A DNA stretch of 64,000 bases from Posidonia oceanica (GCA_037176725.1 JAZBRS010000054.1:10868001-10932000); one strand, 5' to 3'. Counted from the stretch's first letter, positions 1-12,485 are shown. Notes: a model not told the origin generated them from the letters alone. A program made the numbers and translations.

Positions 1-133
1 TGTCCTACAATACGTGATCGTAGTCCATGACCTTCTTAAACCAAAACTCTTTTCATTTTCATACCATTAGAAAAACATTTAAGCTGTAAGATACTCTAGT
101 ATAAGCTCATGGCTATATAACCTCCATCCATCA

Positions 134-252
134 CTTTATTACTAAGTGATATGGGACTATTTACACCAACGGGGTCATCACAACATAGCCCCTACTCAAC
201 ACTTATTACTAAGCGATGTGTGGGACTATACACACCAACAGATTTATCACAA
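134..252. repeat. Two tandem ~68-bp direct repeats
   Basis: Two near copies begin at about 134 and 202. Each runs from cttattactaag through gggacta..acaccaac to tcatcacaa or ttatcacaa. The wording resembles fragments of plant LTRs or intergenic repeats, but no element boundaries are visible. The short ORFs over this stretch are not credible genes. Confidence 0.5.
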
Positions 253-1848
253 TTTTCTAGGTTGTCTAGGCAATATTATAGAAAAGGTAACCACCTTGAT
301 ATCATCTTGGATCGAGCGTTCGTTTTAAAGAAGTATTCTAATGTTTATTACATTATTTTCGTAGAATGTTATATGACGTCGTGATATAAAATTTTATGAT
401 TAACATATTTGACTACTATCATATATTGATTAACCCATATCATGTGTTTGACTTTTTTAACATTATTATAGTGTGCCTTTTTCTAGGTTTTAGTTTCAAT
501 TGTGTTTATTTATACTTATTAATGATCTAAATTCGTTATTTATTGATTTTTAGATGATTTTTTTTTCTTTTTTATATGTACATCAAATTATTAGTATCAT
601 TTTATCAGTTTTATAAGATTTAAAAAGTTGAATATGTATTAATAGATTCTTATTTTCTTTATAACTTGAATTTCATCTTTAGTTTTGTTATGTTAATGTG
701 CCATTAAGCTTTGAAAGATTTAAATTTCATATTTAGTTTTTACCGTTTTCTTAAAGTTATATTACATTTGTAACCTTTTAATCATTATTATTAGCATGTT
801 AAATTAATATTCTTATTTATAAGCATGATAAAAATATAATTGGTTTTTGAGAACTTAACTGAAAAAAAATACACTAAGATATCCATGCATTTTTAACTTC
901 ATAATTGTTAAGTATTATTCTTAGGCACCGCCTAAGCGACCAAAGCGATAATAAGGCGCCCCTACATCGCCTTGACATCTTGACAACCTTGTTTGTTGTG
1001 ATATTAATTAAGCTCTTCTAATATTTTGATAATTCACTTTAACGTAGAAAATTCACGTAACATTTGTTTTGTGACTAACGTGACTTCTCTCATGTAAAAA
1101 ATCCCCACATATTTGTGACAATTGTTGTTGGTCTTACTAGAATTTAATTAAGAATGAAACTGTACTTTTCACCAACATAAATACTCCTTAACAATTAAGT
1201 TGCAATCACACCCTCATGGTAATATATTATTGTTTTGCTCAACGGAGAGACTCATCCCCCATCCCCTAGACTAAGGATGGAGAAAGTTCTTCTGCCTGGA
1301 GGAAGAAGAAAGGGGTAAAGCGAAAAAGCAAAAGATAAGTCTAGAATACGTCGGAGAAAGTCAGGGGTGACGATGGCGTCATGTATTGCAAATTTGCATT
1401 CACATTCAGATTGCATCCGATCCAAGTATCCCGAGTAGGACACCATCATTGAACAAATGGGCTGATGCTTCGGGCCTCGATCCATTTCGTTCTTTTTTTT
1501 TTTTTTGTAGCAGCCCGAGACCAATAGCGGCTCCAAGAGTGAGTTGTTACTTGTTATTCGTATACTCTCTGCGTTAATCGTCTGCAGTCGTTTAGGTTGG
1601 AGAAAACTAGAAATGGTGGTGGTGACAGCGAGAGTTACGAGCACGACAAAAGTATAGATTTTTAGTTTATTTTATCGTCGAAAGGAACATGTATTAATGG
1701 TATCCTTATAAGTCCTCATGCTACGTACCCTGAATTAAAGCTTACTATTTAATGCAATGGAAAGTAATCGTGGACGCACGTGCCTCGATTTGACTTTGAA
1801 TCATTAGGAAGAAACGTTACGAATCTGAGATTTGATGACCTTACTTGC
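253..1848. other. AT-rich intergenic DNA with repeat debris
   Basis: I see no supported gene here. At about 905-985 lies a GC-richer patch with short mirrored words (caccgcctaagcg and aaggcgcccctacatcgcc) that looks like a dispersed plant repeat fragment. A 130-residue open frame on the minus strand at 1252-1644 crosses a T12-type homopolymer and shows no recognisable domain. I leave it uncalled, although the GC content at 1250-1600 is higher than its surroundings and a decayed gene fragment is possible. Confidence 0.5.
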
Positions 1849-2159
1849 AGAGTGTTAGAAATCTAAAAATCTATCTCGAATATGTATTTGAAATCGTGAA
1901 TTTTTATTTAAAAAAATATCTGATTGACTAAATTCGAATTCGAAAAAAAATTCAAAAAAAATCGAATCAAATACGAATATTGATACATCTGATTTAAAAA
2001 TATCTGAATCTGAAAATTTAATATTATTATTTATTTATTTTAAACTAATTAATCTATTTACATGTAAAACTTAAGACATAGTATCTAATAACTAATAAAT
2101 AAAAATCTAAATACTATTTTTGCAAAATCTACATATATATATTTACAGCTATTTCTAAA

Positions 2160-2763
2160 TGCTAAAAGCCTAAAACCCTAACCTAACGGCAGCTGCTTCC
2201 TCTTCTTCCACTCCTCGTTGTCCTCCTCCTCCTAAACCCTCCTCCTTCTCCTCTACTCCTCGTCAGGCAGCTCTTCTTCTTCTTTCTCGTTCGAGGCGGT
2301 GGCTCATCTCTGGCTCCTTCCCCTCCTCCTCCTCCTCGTTGGACGGCAGTCGCTTCCCCTCCTTCTCCTCCACTCCTCGTTAGGCGGCTCTTCTTCCTCT
2401 TTCTCGTTCGAGGCAGCGGCTCATCTCTGGCACCTTCTCCTCTTCCTCCGCGTCGGATCTGATCTCCTCCTCCTCCTCATTGGACGGTAGTCGCTTCTCC
2501 TCCTCCACCTCCACTCCTCGCCGGACGACAACACTGTTGGTAGCTGAGCTTTGTTGCACCTTCGATGCCAAACAAGAAGAAGGATGACATGGTTGCAGTG
2601 GAGAGTTATTGAGGCGTCACGAGGACCAGTGTCACTAAGGAGGATGGCTTCGCCTGGCCCTGGAATTGCTTCATGGTACGCAAGCAGAAAAGAAGGAAAA
2701 AAAACATTTATGTTCTTGTTATATAGTACTTGTTGTTGTCTTTGTTTGCCATTTATTTTGTAA
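2160..2763 (+). pseudogene. Gene-like low-complexity segment inside the MULE-like element
   Basis: This GC-rich, serine/leucine-codon-rich stretch stands out from the AT-rich ends around it. It holds two diverged tandem units (2253-2370 and 2371-2511) that share the words ctcgttcgaggc and ggctcatctctgg, plus a third partial unit. It looks like a 5' UTR or first exon with ttc/tcc/ctc runs. A donor-like site follows at about 2673 (tcatgGTACGC). I do not recognise the protein. A captured host-gene fragment (Pack-MULE) is an inference from position and composition only; a simple-sequence expansion is the alternative. Confidence 0.3.
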
Positions 2764-3047
2764 TGTGTGAAAATTGAAATCTATATATGCTCTTCTTGTT
2801 GAGTTCTTTATGATCGTTTTGGTTGTCTTTGTTATGTGGAGAGTGTGGCGTAGAGTTGATTTTGCTATTGATTATTTGTCTTGGACGGAATTATATCGTA
2901 TTCTGGACATTATTTTGCTGATCATTCAAGCAAAGATATGCAGGGGATAAGACAAGAATCAGGCATTATTTCATGAGATTCAGTTTTTGAAGGAAATTGG
3001 TTATCTACTCTGAATTGCTTGGTTCTCTTAATTGTGAAGATCATCAG

Positions 3048-3117
3048 GATTCACACTAATATTTCTTTTCAGGTCATCCTCAGGATTCCAACTGATATTT
3101 TTTTTCAGGTCATTCTA
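3048..3117. repeat. Two ~35-bp direct repeats
   Basis: The unit aggattcacactaatatttc..ttttcaggtcatcct is followed at once by a diverged copy with aggattccaactgat..tttcaggtcattct. It is a short tandem duplication within the MULE-like element. Confidence 0.5.
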
Positions 3118-3640
3118 GACATTTATTTCTTATAAAAACAGGTTATATACTTGTTGAATACTTGAATTATTATCTTACAGGTACACGTTTATTATTTTGG
3201 ATTTATTATTTACAAGTTTATAATATTTATATTTCGGATATTTCGGATACAGATGTATTCGTATTTAGGTTTTTCGGTCGAATTCGGATATTATTTATAA
3301 TTTGGATATTTCGGAAATGGATTTATTCGTATTTAGGTTTTTCGGTCGAATTCGGATACGGATGTCAAAATAAACATCCGTTTGAATACAGATATAAATC
3401 CGAATGTAGATGAAAATTTTCGAATTCGAATTTGAATATTGACAGATTCGTTTCGTATTCGCTTCGTTTACACCCCTACTTACTCATATACCTGTGGAAC
3501 CTATGACAAAAAAATCACATGAATTTGTAGTGTCAACTTTGGGTTTGTAGGATGGTGTAGTTTAATGGAATTTTATACGATGTTCATCTTGGAATCGACA
3601 TTGGCTCTTTACAAAGTTACGTAAAATTCTTAAAACCTTA

Positions 3641-3736
3641 TTGTTAGAATAGTCCCACGTTAGAAAAAGTGAGGGCCGAACTTGTTAGAGATACCACACA
3701 CTTGTTGGACCTAAAAGAGTCCATAAGTGAGGGAGA
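3641..3736. repeat. Old dispersed repeat, part A (split by two insertions)
   Basis: This is the left part of an older repeat that continues at 14036-14112 (part B) and from 20392 (part C), once CACTA-1 and Copia-1 are ignored. The family is recognisable because 34418-34800 holds uninterrupted relatives. There, ttagacttaaaagaggtcataagtg matches ttggacctaaaagagtccataagtg here. The start tgttagaatagtcccac resembles LTR starts, but the class of the element is not settled. Confidence 0.6.
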
Positions 3737-4175
3737 CACTACAACAAAACTGTTTATTATTGATGGATTTTCCATCAGTAAAGTTAAAAAATCCATCGGT
3801 AAATAAATATTCCGACGAATTTTCCATCGGCATATCTCTGTAGTTAAGGAGGCGTCGCTAACCTTATTTAGCAACAGATTTTTCGAAATTTCCGTCGGTA
3901 AGAATTTTGATTTTTTATAAGAATGTATAATTTAACGACGGAAAATCCGTCTGTATTAAATTATTTACTGACGGAATTTCGATCATTATTTTATTAACGA
4001 CAGAAAATCCTTAAGTAACTTAAATAGATACTGACAGAAATTCCGTCTGTAATTGTGATATCTTCCAATAGATTATTCGACTGTAATTTAAATCTTTACC
4101 GACGGTTTGCCCGTCGGTATATTTTTACCTTATCGACGGATGGTCCGTCGGTTTATATTTATATTACTGATGAAT
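3737..4175. repeat. CACTA-1 left terminal and subterminal repeat array
   Basis: After the 23-bp terminus come many short copies, in both orientations, of a motif close to ccgacggaatttccgtcggta. In CACTA elements such arrays are the binding sites for the transposon-encoded DNA-binding protein. That role is family knowledge, not visible here. The matching array is at the right end. Confidence 0.85.
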
Positions 4176-5014
4176 GTTATTTTTTTATCAATTCTTCTTG
4201 TTTATGAAACTTGTTTAAGTAATTTGCAACTTGCAACAACATAAATAATTAAAATACTATGTTAATCCATACATCAAAAGTATACGAACAAATCAGAATT
4301 AGAATTCATGAAGAAGTTGAAATAATTTCAGATATGCATTAAGTATATAACATCATGTACACAAGTATATCCATCAAAAGTACACAAGTATATTAAGCAT
4401 ATAATATCATATCAAGTATACAAGTATATCCATCAAAAGAATATAAGTACAAAAAATGAAGCCAACATCAATCATATAAATACAAAATATCAATATCATG
4501 GATGAGGTGCAGATGAAGTACTACTCCCAACCTATAAGAAACACAAAAGAAAAACCAACTCATTAATTTATCATAAAAAGAAGTTATAATTTGATGAGAC
4601 AAAAAAATTCACCTTAAATTCCTGACCACGTTGTACTTCATCCTGCAAAAAATTGAATAATAAATTAGAAAAGCAACCACACTCTGTCTTTTCTAAATAC
4701 CATAAGTATTTACAAACACAAACAATCACAAGAGAAGTATCTCCTACTCTAAGCCTTTTTCTCTTTTAACATCAACACTACTCAACTCTCACCATTTACC
4801 TAAATTTGTAGAGAAAGGTAAAAGAAACAAAAGCAGATACAAGCCTTGAGTTAAAAAATACAAAGAAAAGAAATAGATTACACTCGTAGATTCTAAAGGG
4901 TTGATCCAAGCAAAATCCATTTGCAGAATTGAAACTTGAAATACATGACTACGTTACGTATGTTTGATTGGCTGAGATCCTTTCTCATGGATTGGTGAAA
5001 TTTGTGATAAGGAT

Positions 5015-5165
5015 TCAAAAATCTTTCTGACTTTGTAGACAATTACTAATCAAAATCTTTCTCCAAATAAGTGTGATAAGCAAAAATCTTTCTGACTGTA
5101 TGATAAGGATTAAAGAATATTTCTGATTGTGTGTGATAAGCAAAATCTTTCTCATGGACAGTCTC
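5015..5165. repeat. Degenerate tandem repeats in CACTA-1
   Basis: Several diverged copies of a gtgataag(g)..aaaatctttctga unit occur in a row. The short minus-strand open frames here are made of these repeats and are not called as genes. Confidence 0.4.
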
Positions 5166-5607
5166 ATGACTGTGTGGTTTTGGTTTGTGAGAAGTCTGCA
5201 CCATAACATGAAACAACATTCTATTACTAATGTCATGGGCACAGCTGATCCTGTGTCCCAATCTATTTAATTGTTATTTAATTAGGACATATCTTAAATG
5301 CAACTGGAACAAATATATAATAAACATGAATAAACATACAAATATACAAATAAATTGGGCATATCCTGGACTTTTCATGGCTATCCATAGACATACAAAT
5401 ATATAATAAACACGTTTTAGTAAGAACATCCCCTTCTCTCAATAGCATAACTAGTCCAAAACATATAAAAAAGTTTGAAAATGTCTTTTACGTATAAATT
5501 TCCTCAAAATTTTCAATCCAAATGATTCCATCGGTACATCTTTAATTTTATGTGCCCCAAGGATTAAGCCTGCATGATCAGTCCTTGATATCGTTGGCAA
5601 GTGCCTT

Positions 5608-5919
5608 TTGGATGCCAAAATGAAGAAGGAAGATGTGCATAACCAGGGTGACAGATTTTTTCCATGGAATAAGCTCCAAAAATCCATAAATATGAGGGTG
5701 ACAGATTTTTGGCAAACCAAAACTACTATCAAACTTAGTACATACAAGGGTGACGGATTTTTGGCTGAAGACAACAACTTTCTGAAGATCAATCTGTTGA
5801 AAGAAACAAACAAAGATGGCCTCGACAATTCAACTAAGAAACTCCTAGAACCAATGTCAGAAAAAATGAAGCTGTACGCTAATAAACAACCAACTCACAA
5901 ACCACAATTAGGAATTTAG
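5608..5919 (+). CDS. Unidentified 103-residue ORF in CACTA-1
   Basis: An open frame on the strand opposite to the transposon genes, rich in Lys, Asn and Asp. It contains three diverged copies of a gggtgacagattttt word (about 5647, 5695 and 5749), so part of it is repeat-derived. I recognise no domain. The longer minus-strand frame at 5451-5828 covers the same bases. Neither has independent support, and this may be non-coding transposon filler. Confidence 0.12.
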   Translation: MDAKMKKEDVHNQGDRFFPWNKLQKSINMRVTDFWQTKTTIKLSTYKGDGFLAEDNNFLKINLLKETNKDGLDNSTKKLLEPMSEKMKLYANKQPTHKPQLGI

Positions 5920-7499
5920 GAATTTTATTTTTTCCCCTTTATCTACAAAGATGTTTTTTCAACAATTTTTTTAAAAAATTACAAGTGGGTGCCTGCAAGT
6001 GGACTCTATCCGAAAAATTTCAGTGAGTATTAACTTGCAACAATGGCATCATTTATCTTGAAAAATATCAGTGATTATTGGATTGTATAAAACATGGAAT
6101 GGCCACATATATTGTTAAAATGTCAGCTTTTAATTATCACTTGCACCTGGAGTAAAGGATTAAACCAAATAATTTCATTGATAATACTAATCTGTGTACA
6201 GGGCTGCGAATAGCCAACTGATGAAAACACAAGTAACAAAGTATCCCTTTTCTAGAAACTAAGGATGACCTATCAATAGAGACGAGACATGAACAAGCCA
6301 TCGTAACTAGAAGGCTAGAAACCTAAGAAATTTTTGTTCAGGGAAGCATTAATCTGCCAATTATTTAGATATGCAGTTTCACTGGTTGGTCGATTGATAG
6401 GAAGGTTAGAAACCTTCCCCTTTATCTAACAAGGAAGGTATTTCCGTATTTGCAAGAAAAACAACACAGGAAACAACTACACATCCACATTGATAGGCCA
6501 TTGACTGAATATGAAAACAACACAGGAAGTCTTAACATGTACCTGATCATCATTGACAAGAAGATCATCTAGGAGGCCTATGCCAATATGAGCTGCCATC
6601 TTTTGCATAAAATTGGCCATTGACTTGTTCTTCTTCTACACATAATTAATATTAGTTTTCAACATTAATATATAAAGAATGGAACATAAATATATTAACA
6701 GTGAATACCTTTAATGTGGCTATCTCGTCTTGCAACATGGCCACTCTAGGAGTTGAATCATGTCGAAACCTTCTACTATGTTGTGTAGCAGCACCAACAC
6801 TAGCTAGTCGAACTCTATCAGACTTTTGAAGATCCAAAACTTGTGTAATTGCGATATCCTCTATCTCATCCAAGCCACGTGAAGAGCTTTTAGTTTGTGG
6901 AGTCAAGATTGTTTCATTTATTTTGGTCTACATCAAAATATATTTCATTTGAAAAAATAATCATATACTAATACAAATATATTCTATAGTTATGCAATGC
7001 ACACACAATGATCTCATTATTACGATGGTCGGGTTTTGGAACATATGCTTGACTCATCATTTCCAATCTTGTGGGACTATGTCCCTTCTCTTTTCTCTAG
7101 GAACATAATAAAAAGGAAAATTATGAAATCAAGTGTTATAATCTTACAATAAATAAATGAGTATGCTATTCTAATTGGATTAAATATTATACCATTTGTT
7201 GACGAAGTTGAGTGAACGAACTCGATCCAGTGTGATGATTCTTTTTCTTTTTCTTCCAATTCATGCTATTCAAATGGGATATTCTCTACAACAACAAAAC
7301 CAAAATTATATTAGAAGTCAGATAACAATCAGAATTTATGCTTGATAGATAACAATTAGAAGTTAGATAACCAATATTATATTCATGCTTATGTCAGACA
7401 AGTGAGGGACATGAGAATTATGCTTGATAAATGACTTATGCTTATGTCAGATAACATTTATGAAAGAAGATGCGAAAGTCAAACAAGTGAGCAAGTCAA

Positions 7500-7700
7500 A
7501 TAACAATCAGGCCTGCATTTTAGATAATAACTCTTTTTTCAGATAACACTTATGCGAATATGTGTTTCAGATAATATGCGAATGTCAGATAACAATCACT
7601 TATGCATTTCAAATAACTTTTATGTGTTTCAGATATCAATCATTTATGTGTTTCAAATAATATCTCTTTTTTCAGATAACACTTATGCACAAGCCAGAAT
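7500..7700. repeat. Degenerate tandem repeats (cagataacacttatg)
   Basis: Repeated words such as ttcagataac(a)..cttatg and tttcaaataa recur about every 30-60 bp. They lie in an intron of the decayed CACTA-1 gene. No function is apparent. Confidence 0.4.
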
Positions 7701-8375
7701 CACTTATGCTTATCTCAAACAAGTGAGGGGCATGAGAATTTATATCAGGTAAAGAATCTATGTTTATTGGTTAACCTCATGCTCTGGTGTATTCCATTCA
7801 GTAATAACACATTCAAATTGTCCAACATCAGTCCTTAAATCTCGATGTGTCATCCTCTCCTCATGGGTTTCAAAAGGCTTGTAACATTTGTTCTTCAAGT
7901 AAGCCTTCCAATCCCTCCATCTAGAATTGAGGACTTTAAAGCAATAAGCACATGTATTTTCATGTCCATTGAGATCGAATTGAGTCTACAAATAAGAATA
8001 TAAGATAAATTAGGTTAGTCACACTATTAAGAAATTATACAATATAAAAGTACAATACAGAGATTTTACCACAAGAAAATGCCATGTGTCCTCGAATGCT
8101 AAGTGGTCTATATATACCCACTTCTTGTCAACAGGCCATAACTTTCCTTGCTTTGCAAAACAAGCAAGACGCCTATTCAATTGTTTTCCACCTTCTCCTA
8201 TTGGACAACCATATCTATCCCACTCTACCATGTAGCGCTTTCCTTCTAGCGGTCCAACAAAATCACCCCTAGCACGTGTTTTTCCTTTACTATCCTTAGA
8301 GGAGACTTTCCTAATCTCATTTACTATATTAGGAAGTGGCTCAAACTCAGTAGGGCAATCGACAAATTGGGCAGG

Positions 8376-8560
8376 ACTTTGAGTGGGTATGGGGTTGGTG
8401 GTTGCAGGCATTTGAGTGGCTGTGGGGTTGGTGATTTAAGGCCTTCTAGTGGTTGTGGGGTTGGTGGTTTTAGGCCTTCTAGTGGTTGTAGGATTGGTGG
8501 TTTCAGGCCTTTTAGTGGATGTGGGGTTAGTGGATGTAGATGCTTGTAGGCCCTTCAATG
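8376..8560 (-). repeat. 39-bp coding tandem repeats (Thr/Pro/Arg)
   Basis: The plus strand reads gtggttgtggggttggtggt..aggccttcta repeatedly. In the transposon gene's frame (minus strand) it gives TNPTTTRRPKT-like units. About four to five units are present, and one carries the in-frame stop at 8436-8438. A proline/threonine-rich low-complexity head is plausible for this protein, but the copy number is probably unstable. Confidence 0.7.
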
Positions 8561-8796
8561 TAATGAATCTTTTAGGAGCCATAGAAAAGAACCTGTTCAA
8601 ACACGTTCAAACAACAGAAATTACACATGTAAAGAAATAATGGAAACAAATTGATATTGTATAACTGAATAACTAAAACATGCTCAGAACTGAATAAACA
8701 AAAGGTAACATAAACAAGCTCATGTATAACATAAACTGAATATAACTGAATAAACAAAAGGTAACATAAACTGAATAAGCTTGCTCATGTATAACT

Positions 8797-8888
8797 GAAT
8801 ACATGCTTAGAGACTCCCAGGACCTCAGAGTTGAACCAGTTTGAATACATGCTCAGAGACTCCCAGGACCTCAGAGTTGAACCAGTCT
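8797..8888. repeat. Two 46-bp tandem repeats
   Basis: Units 8797-8842 and 8843-8888 are nearly identical and share gagactcccaggacc and tcagagttgaaccag. A third partial unit follows. Just upstream (8650-8790) a related set of gaataaacaaaaggtaac words is also duplicated. Confidence 0.8.
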
Positions 8889-9303
8889 AAATACATGCTT
8901 TTTTCATACCAGTTACAAAGTTGCTCTAGATAATTGCTTTAGTCTTTGCATTTTAACTTATATTAATATGTGAATGTCCAAATTATTATATTCTTCTGCA
9001 GGGTACTATTGTTTGAATGTAAGTGTTGATACTGAACCTTACCGAAAAAATTATATTGTAAGAAGGCACTTTAAATAAAAGGTAACAAATAAGCAAAAAG
9101 GTAAGAAAATTTGTGAAAGCAGTTGATAAAGTTTGATGCATGTGATTTATTATTATGTCCATGAAGTTATGATTCAGCCTACAGAGAGTGGGTGGATGTG
9201 CGGCAATTCCTTATTATTTATTTAAAATTTGCAAGTAGGATGAAAGCAATAAACTAGGAAAGAGATACAAGCAATATACTCATTCTACTTTAATTGTACA
9301 AAT

Positions 9304-12300
9304 TCATTCTACTTCAGATACAAAGGACACTGTTGTACCATCTACATCAGACACAGGATTTCTGTCTCTAGAACTAGCATAACTTGAAGTTTGTGCGCTC
9401 AACATAACACTACTATTTTGAGTTTTGTGTCTAAATCCCAGCTCCCTAGTATGAAATCTACATCTATTTATAGAATATCCATCATATGAAGTCACTTCAC
9501 TACTAAGGCCTCGTGCAAGCCACTTAAGATCTTCTAAGATATCCTCTTTTCCTTGTAAATGCAACTGCCTTACCTACAACAAACATAATTAACTGTCAGA
9601 TTTTGTTAATTTTAATTTGATACAACTACAGTAACTCCCTTATGGTTATTGCACTTACATGTTCCTTAAATCAAAATATAAATTCAATATGATGTTTACT
9701 TTCAAGCGACCAAGGAGATATCCTTGGTTCTTTCTCTTGAATCTCTGCTATGTGCAGGTGTCTATATTGATCCACTATGTCTAAGTTAAAAAGGACATAT
9801 TAGTGTGCTTTCTCTAGTATTACACTATCTTCATGACGTGTCTTTGCCACTCCAATGTGTACATTATCATTAATGCGTTCCTCCCTAGTTAATCTTGTCT
9901 CTACTCCATTCAAGTAATGTGAGCAAAATGTCAAACACTCGTCAGCCAAATACCCTTTTGCAATTGATCCTTCTGGTTGACATCTATTGCGAACATATCA
10001 TTTTAGAGTAAGAAGATATCTGAGAGTTTAGCATTCAAAATTTTAGAAGGAATATTATATATGAAATATAAACAAAATTTAAAAGTAAAAATATTTTAAT
10101 ATAGCAAACCTCTCTATTGGGTACATCCAACGATATTGAACTGGACTAGCAAGTCTTGCCTCTGTTGCTAGATGAATAGGCAAGTGCATCATAATAGTAA
10201 AAAATGATGGTGCGAAAATACACTCCAATTGACACAATATGAGTGCAATGTGGGATTCTAACTGTTCAAATTTAGATACATTTATCACTTTAGAACACAA
10301 CTGCTGAAAGAACCCACATAACTGCACCAAAACTGAACAGACATCTGGATGAACTGACTTTCTCATTGCAACTGGTAAAACTGTTGTATAAGAATATGAC
10401 AATTATGACTCTTGAGTCCAGATATTTTCTTTTCTTTCATTTGAACACAACGGGAAATATTTGACGAGTATCCATCTGGAACCTTCAGACCATGCAAGAC
10501 ATGACATAACGTTTCTTTCTCTTTATTCGATAGTATGTAACATGTAGGTGGTATGTACATTTGGCCTCCATCACATTTCTCTGGATGAAGATCCTTTTGG
10601 ATGCCCATTTCCACCAAATCAAGACGAGCTTGTATGTTATCCTTAGATTTCTTGTCAGTATTCAACAAAGTACACAAGATGTTGTCACATATATTTTTTT
10701 CTATGTGCATAATATCAAGATTATGTCTCACCAATAAAGACTTCTAATAAGGGAGACGAAAGAAAATGCTGATTTTTTCCAAGCATAAGGTAAACTTTCG
10801 TTTTTCTCAATTTCATCACGCTTTCTCTTATGACTACCTCCATCAACAGTAGTTATTGGTTTTCCAAATGTTATATTTTTATATCCCTCAAATTGCTCAA
10901 GTATATCATGACCGGACAACATCTTCGGCTTTGCTCTCCATTCCTGTGTGTTATCAAAAAAATTCTTGTCACGACGATAATGATGCGTTGGCTCTAAAAA
11001 TCGACGATGAAACATAAAGCTTTCTTTTTTCGAATGCTTCAAACGATGACATAATGTATCCTTATTACGACAAGGACATGCCAACTTTCCTTTAGTACTC
11101 CAACCAGACAAATTCGCATATGCAGAAAAGTCATTTATTGTCCATAGAACCGCAGCATGCATCTTAAAATTAGATTTTGTATATGCATCGTAAGTTTTAA
11201 CACCAACTTGCCACAATATCATTAATTCATCAATCAACGGCTCCAAGTAAACATCAATGTCATTGCCTGATGCTATAGGACTAGGAATCAACAAAGACAT
11301 TATAAAATTTGGTTGTTTCATGCACAACTAGATGGAAGATTGTATGGCATAAGAATGACGGGCCATGTACTATGAGAAATGCTCATGGTGCCAAATGGAT
11401 TGAAGCCATCACTTGCTAAACCAAGTTTGACATTGCGTGGATCTGAGGCAAACTCTGGATATGCACTATCTAAAGCTTTCCATGCTTCACTATCAGCAGG
11501 ATGACGTAAGATACCATCTTTTACTCGATCGTCATGAGGCCATGTTATTGAGGATGCCACTTTCGACAACATGAATAACCTTTGCAAGTGCGGTATGAGA
11601 GGAAAATGTCGCAAAACCTTTGCCGGCACCTTCTTAGACTTTTTTGTGTTGGACTGTCCTTCAACAATTATATCCGTCTCCCGCGGTTGCCATCGAGAAG
11701 CAAGACATCTATCACATTTTTCTTTATTTGCATTGTCCTTGTAATATAACATGTAATCTTTCAGACATGCTTCAATCTTCTTGTAATCAAGTCCCAATGC
11801 AGCAATGATCTTCTTAGCCTCATAGAAGGACTTAGGTATGCTTTCCTCGCCTCCTGGGATTGCCTTCCTTAAAGACGTAAGGAGCATACCGAAGGACTTG
11901 TTACTCCATCTAGACAAGCATTTTATGTGATAAAGTTCAACCAGAAACAATAGCCTCGACAGTGAACCAAGTCCTGCGTGCAATGGTTTCTCTGCATCCT
12001 CAATTAATTTGAAAAACTTATCTGCATCTTCACTCATGGGCTCCTCAACAGGTACATCAACATCCCCGTCGTCTATGTCGTTGCCCATGGATCCCATTCC
12101 AAAAGCATCACACAACATCTCATGCATGCCATCATTAACCCTTTCGATACAAGTATTAGTTCTTGATGACGAAACAGAAGGCATCTCACCATGCCTTGTC
12201 CAAATACGATATCTAGGCATAATTCCGTTTATTATTAAATGCTCATACACAAATTCTCCAGTGAGGATGCTTCTATTGCCGCACTTAGTACATGGGCATG

Positions 12301-12430
12301 GTATATATCCAGAGGTGAGTCTTTTATTGTTGACTAATGCAAATTCTAAGAATTTTTCAACCCCAAAAATATATGCTTGGTCAAATCTGTTATCAATGTC
12401 CATCCATGACTTATTCGGAACAGAAGCCAT
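9304..12430 (-). pseudogene. TNP2-type CACTA transposase, frameshifted
   Basis: This is the transposase that would cut and move CACTA elements in the nucleus. Reading begins at 12430 (MASVPNKSWMD) with the transposase-associated domain, containing PCPCTKCGN. The long TNP2 (PF02992) region follows, with LASDGFNPFG, KLACPCRNKDT, NLDIMHIEKNICDN and RWMYPIERF. The C-terminal part includes GYLADECLTFCSHYLNG (about 9950-9900) and a DUF4216-like end at 9564-9304 (DLKWLARGL, SYDGYSINRCRFHT). Single-base frameshifts break it near 11330 (between NLPS and LCMKQPNF), near 10740 (before VRHNLDIMHIEKN) and near 10378 (before LPVAMRK). There is a stop near 9800. These four breaks argue against an active protein. 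The family call is firm. Confidence 0.9.
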
Positions 12431-12485
12431 CTATCAATACAAATTAAGAAACTCAGAAAACTCGGATACTATGATAAACACATAA

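Larger units (their letters stand above)
1849..3478. mobile_element. MULE-like element with long degenerate inverted ends
   Basis: The right end (about 3170-3478) is a run of ttcggat/ttcgaat words closing with tttacacccct. The left end (about 1849-2150) carries the inverted counterpart (aaattcgaattcgaa, aatacgaatattgat). The outermost left bases, agagtgttag, resemble the inverted right end of the smaller element at 34986-35473. Candidate 9-bp target duplications are cttacttgc (1840-1848) and cttactcat (3479-3487), which match at 6 of 9 positions. Long AT-rich inverted ends with a 9-bp duplication are typical of Mutator-like elements. No transposase is visible inside, so this is non-autonomous. 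The boundaries are inferred and the element is old. Confidence 0.5.
6535..8583 (-). pseudogene. CACTA-1 second ORF (plant Transposase_24 / En-Spm-like), broken
   Basis: The minus strand can be read from ATG at 8583 (MAPKRFITLKGLQ). A Thr/Pro-rich repeat (TNPTTTRRPKT units) follows, with an in-frame TAA at 8436-8438. Next is a conserved stretch, 8345-8060, including PSTEFEPLP-like, VEWDRYGCPIGE and WPVDKKWVYIDHLAFEDTWHFL. A further exon at about 7985-7780 reads SRWRDWKAYLKNKCYK and FETHEERMTHRDLRTDVGQ. Later pieces read HHTGSSSFTQLRQQM (about 7235-7190) and VAMLQDEIATLK (about 6730). This order and wording fit the plant transposase family (PF03004 type) commonly found beside TNP2. The gene lies downstream of the TNP2 gene on the same strand. 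The stop in the repeat and the loss of clean exon ends suggest it is inactive; the exon limits are approximate. Confidence 0.7.

Noticed and set aside
905..985. Possible hairpin RNA gene in the gcgcc-rich patch
   Set aside because: The complementarity is short and imperfect, and the words resemble a dispersed repeat fragment.
1252..1644. 130-residue minus-strand ORF
   Set aside because: It spans a T-run translated as poly-Lys and has no recognisable motif or start context. It may be chance in a GC-richer patch.
2299..2571. Leu-rich and Glu-rich ORFs on both strands
   Set aside because: They are translations of ctc/tcc low-complexity repeats and their complements.
12009..12485. 158-residue plus-strand ORF
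   Set aside because: It is the antisense shadow of the TNP2 transposase N-terminal region, whose minus-strand reading is clearly homologous.
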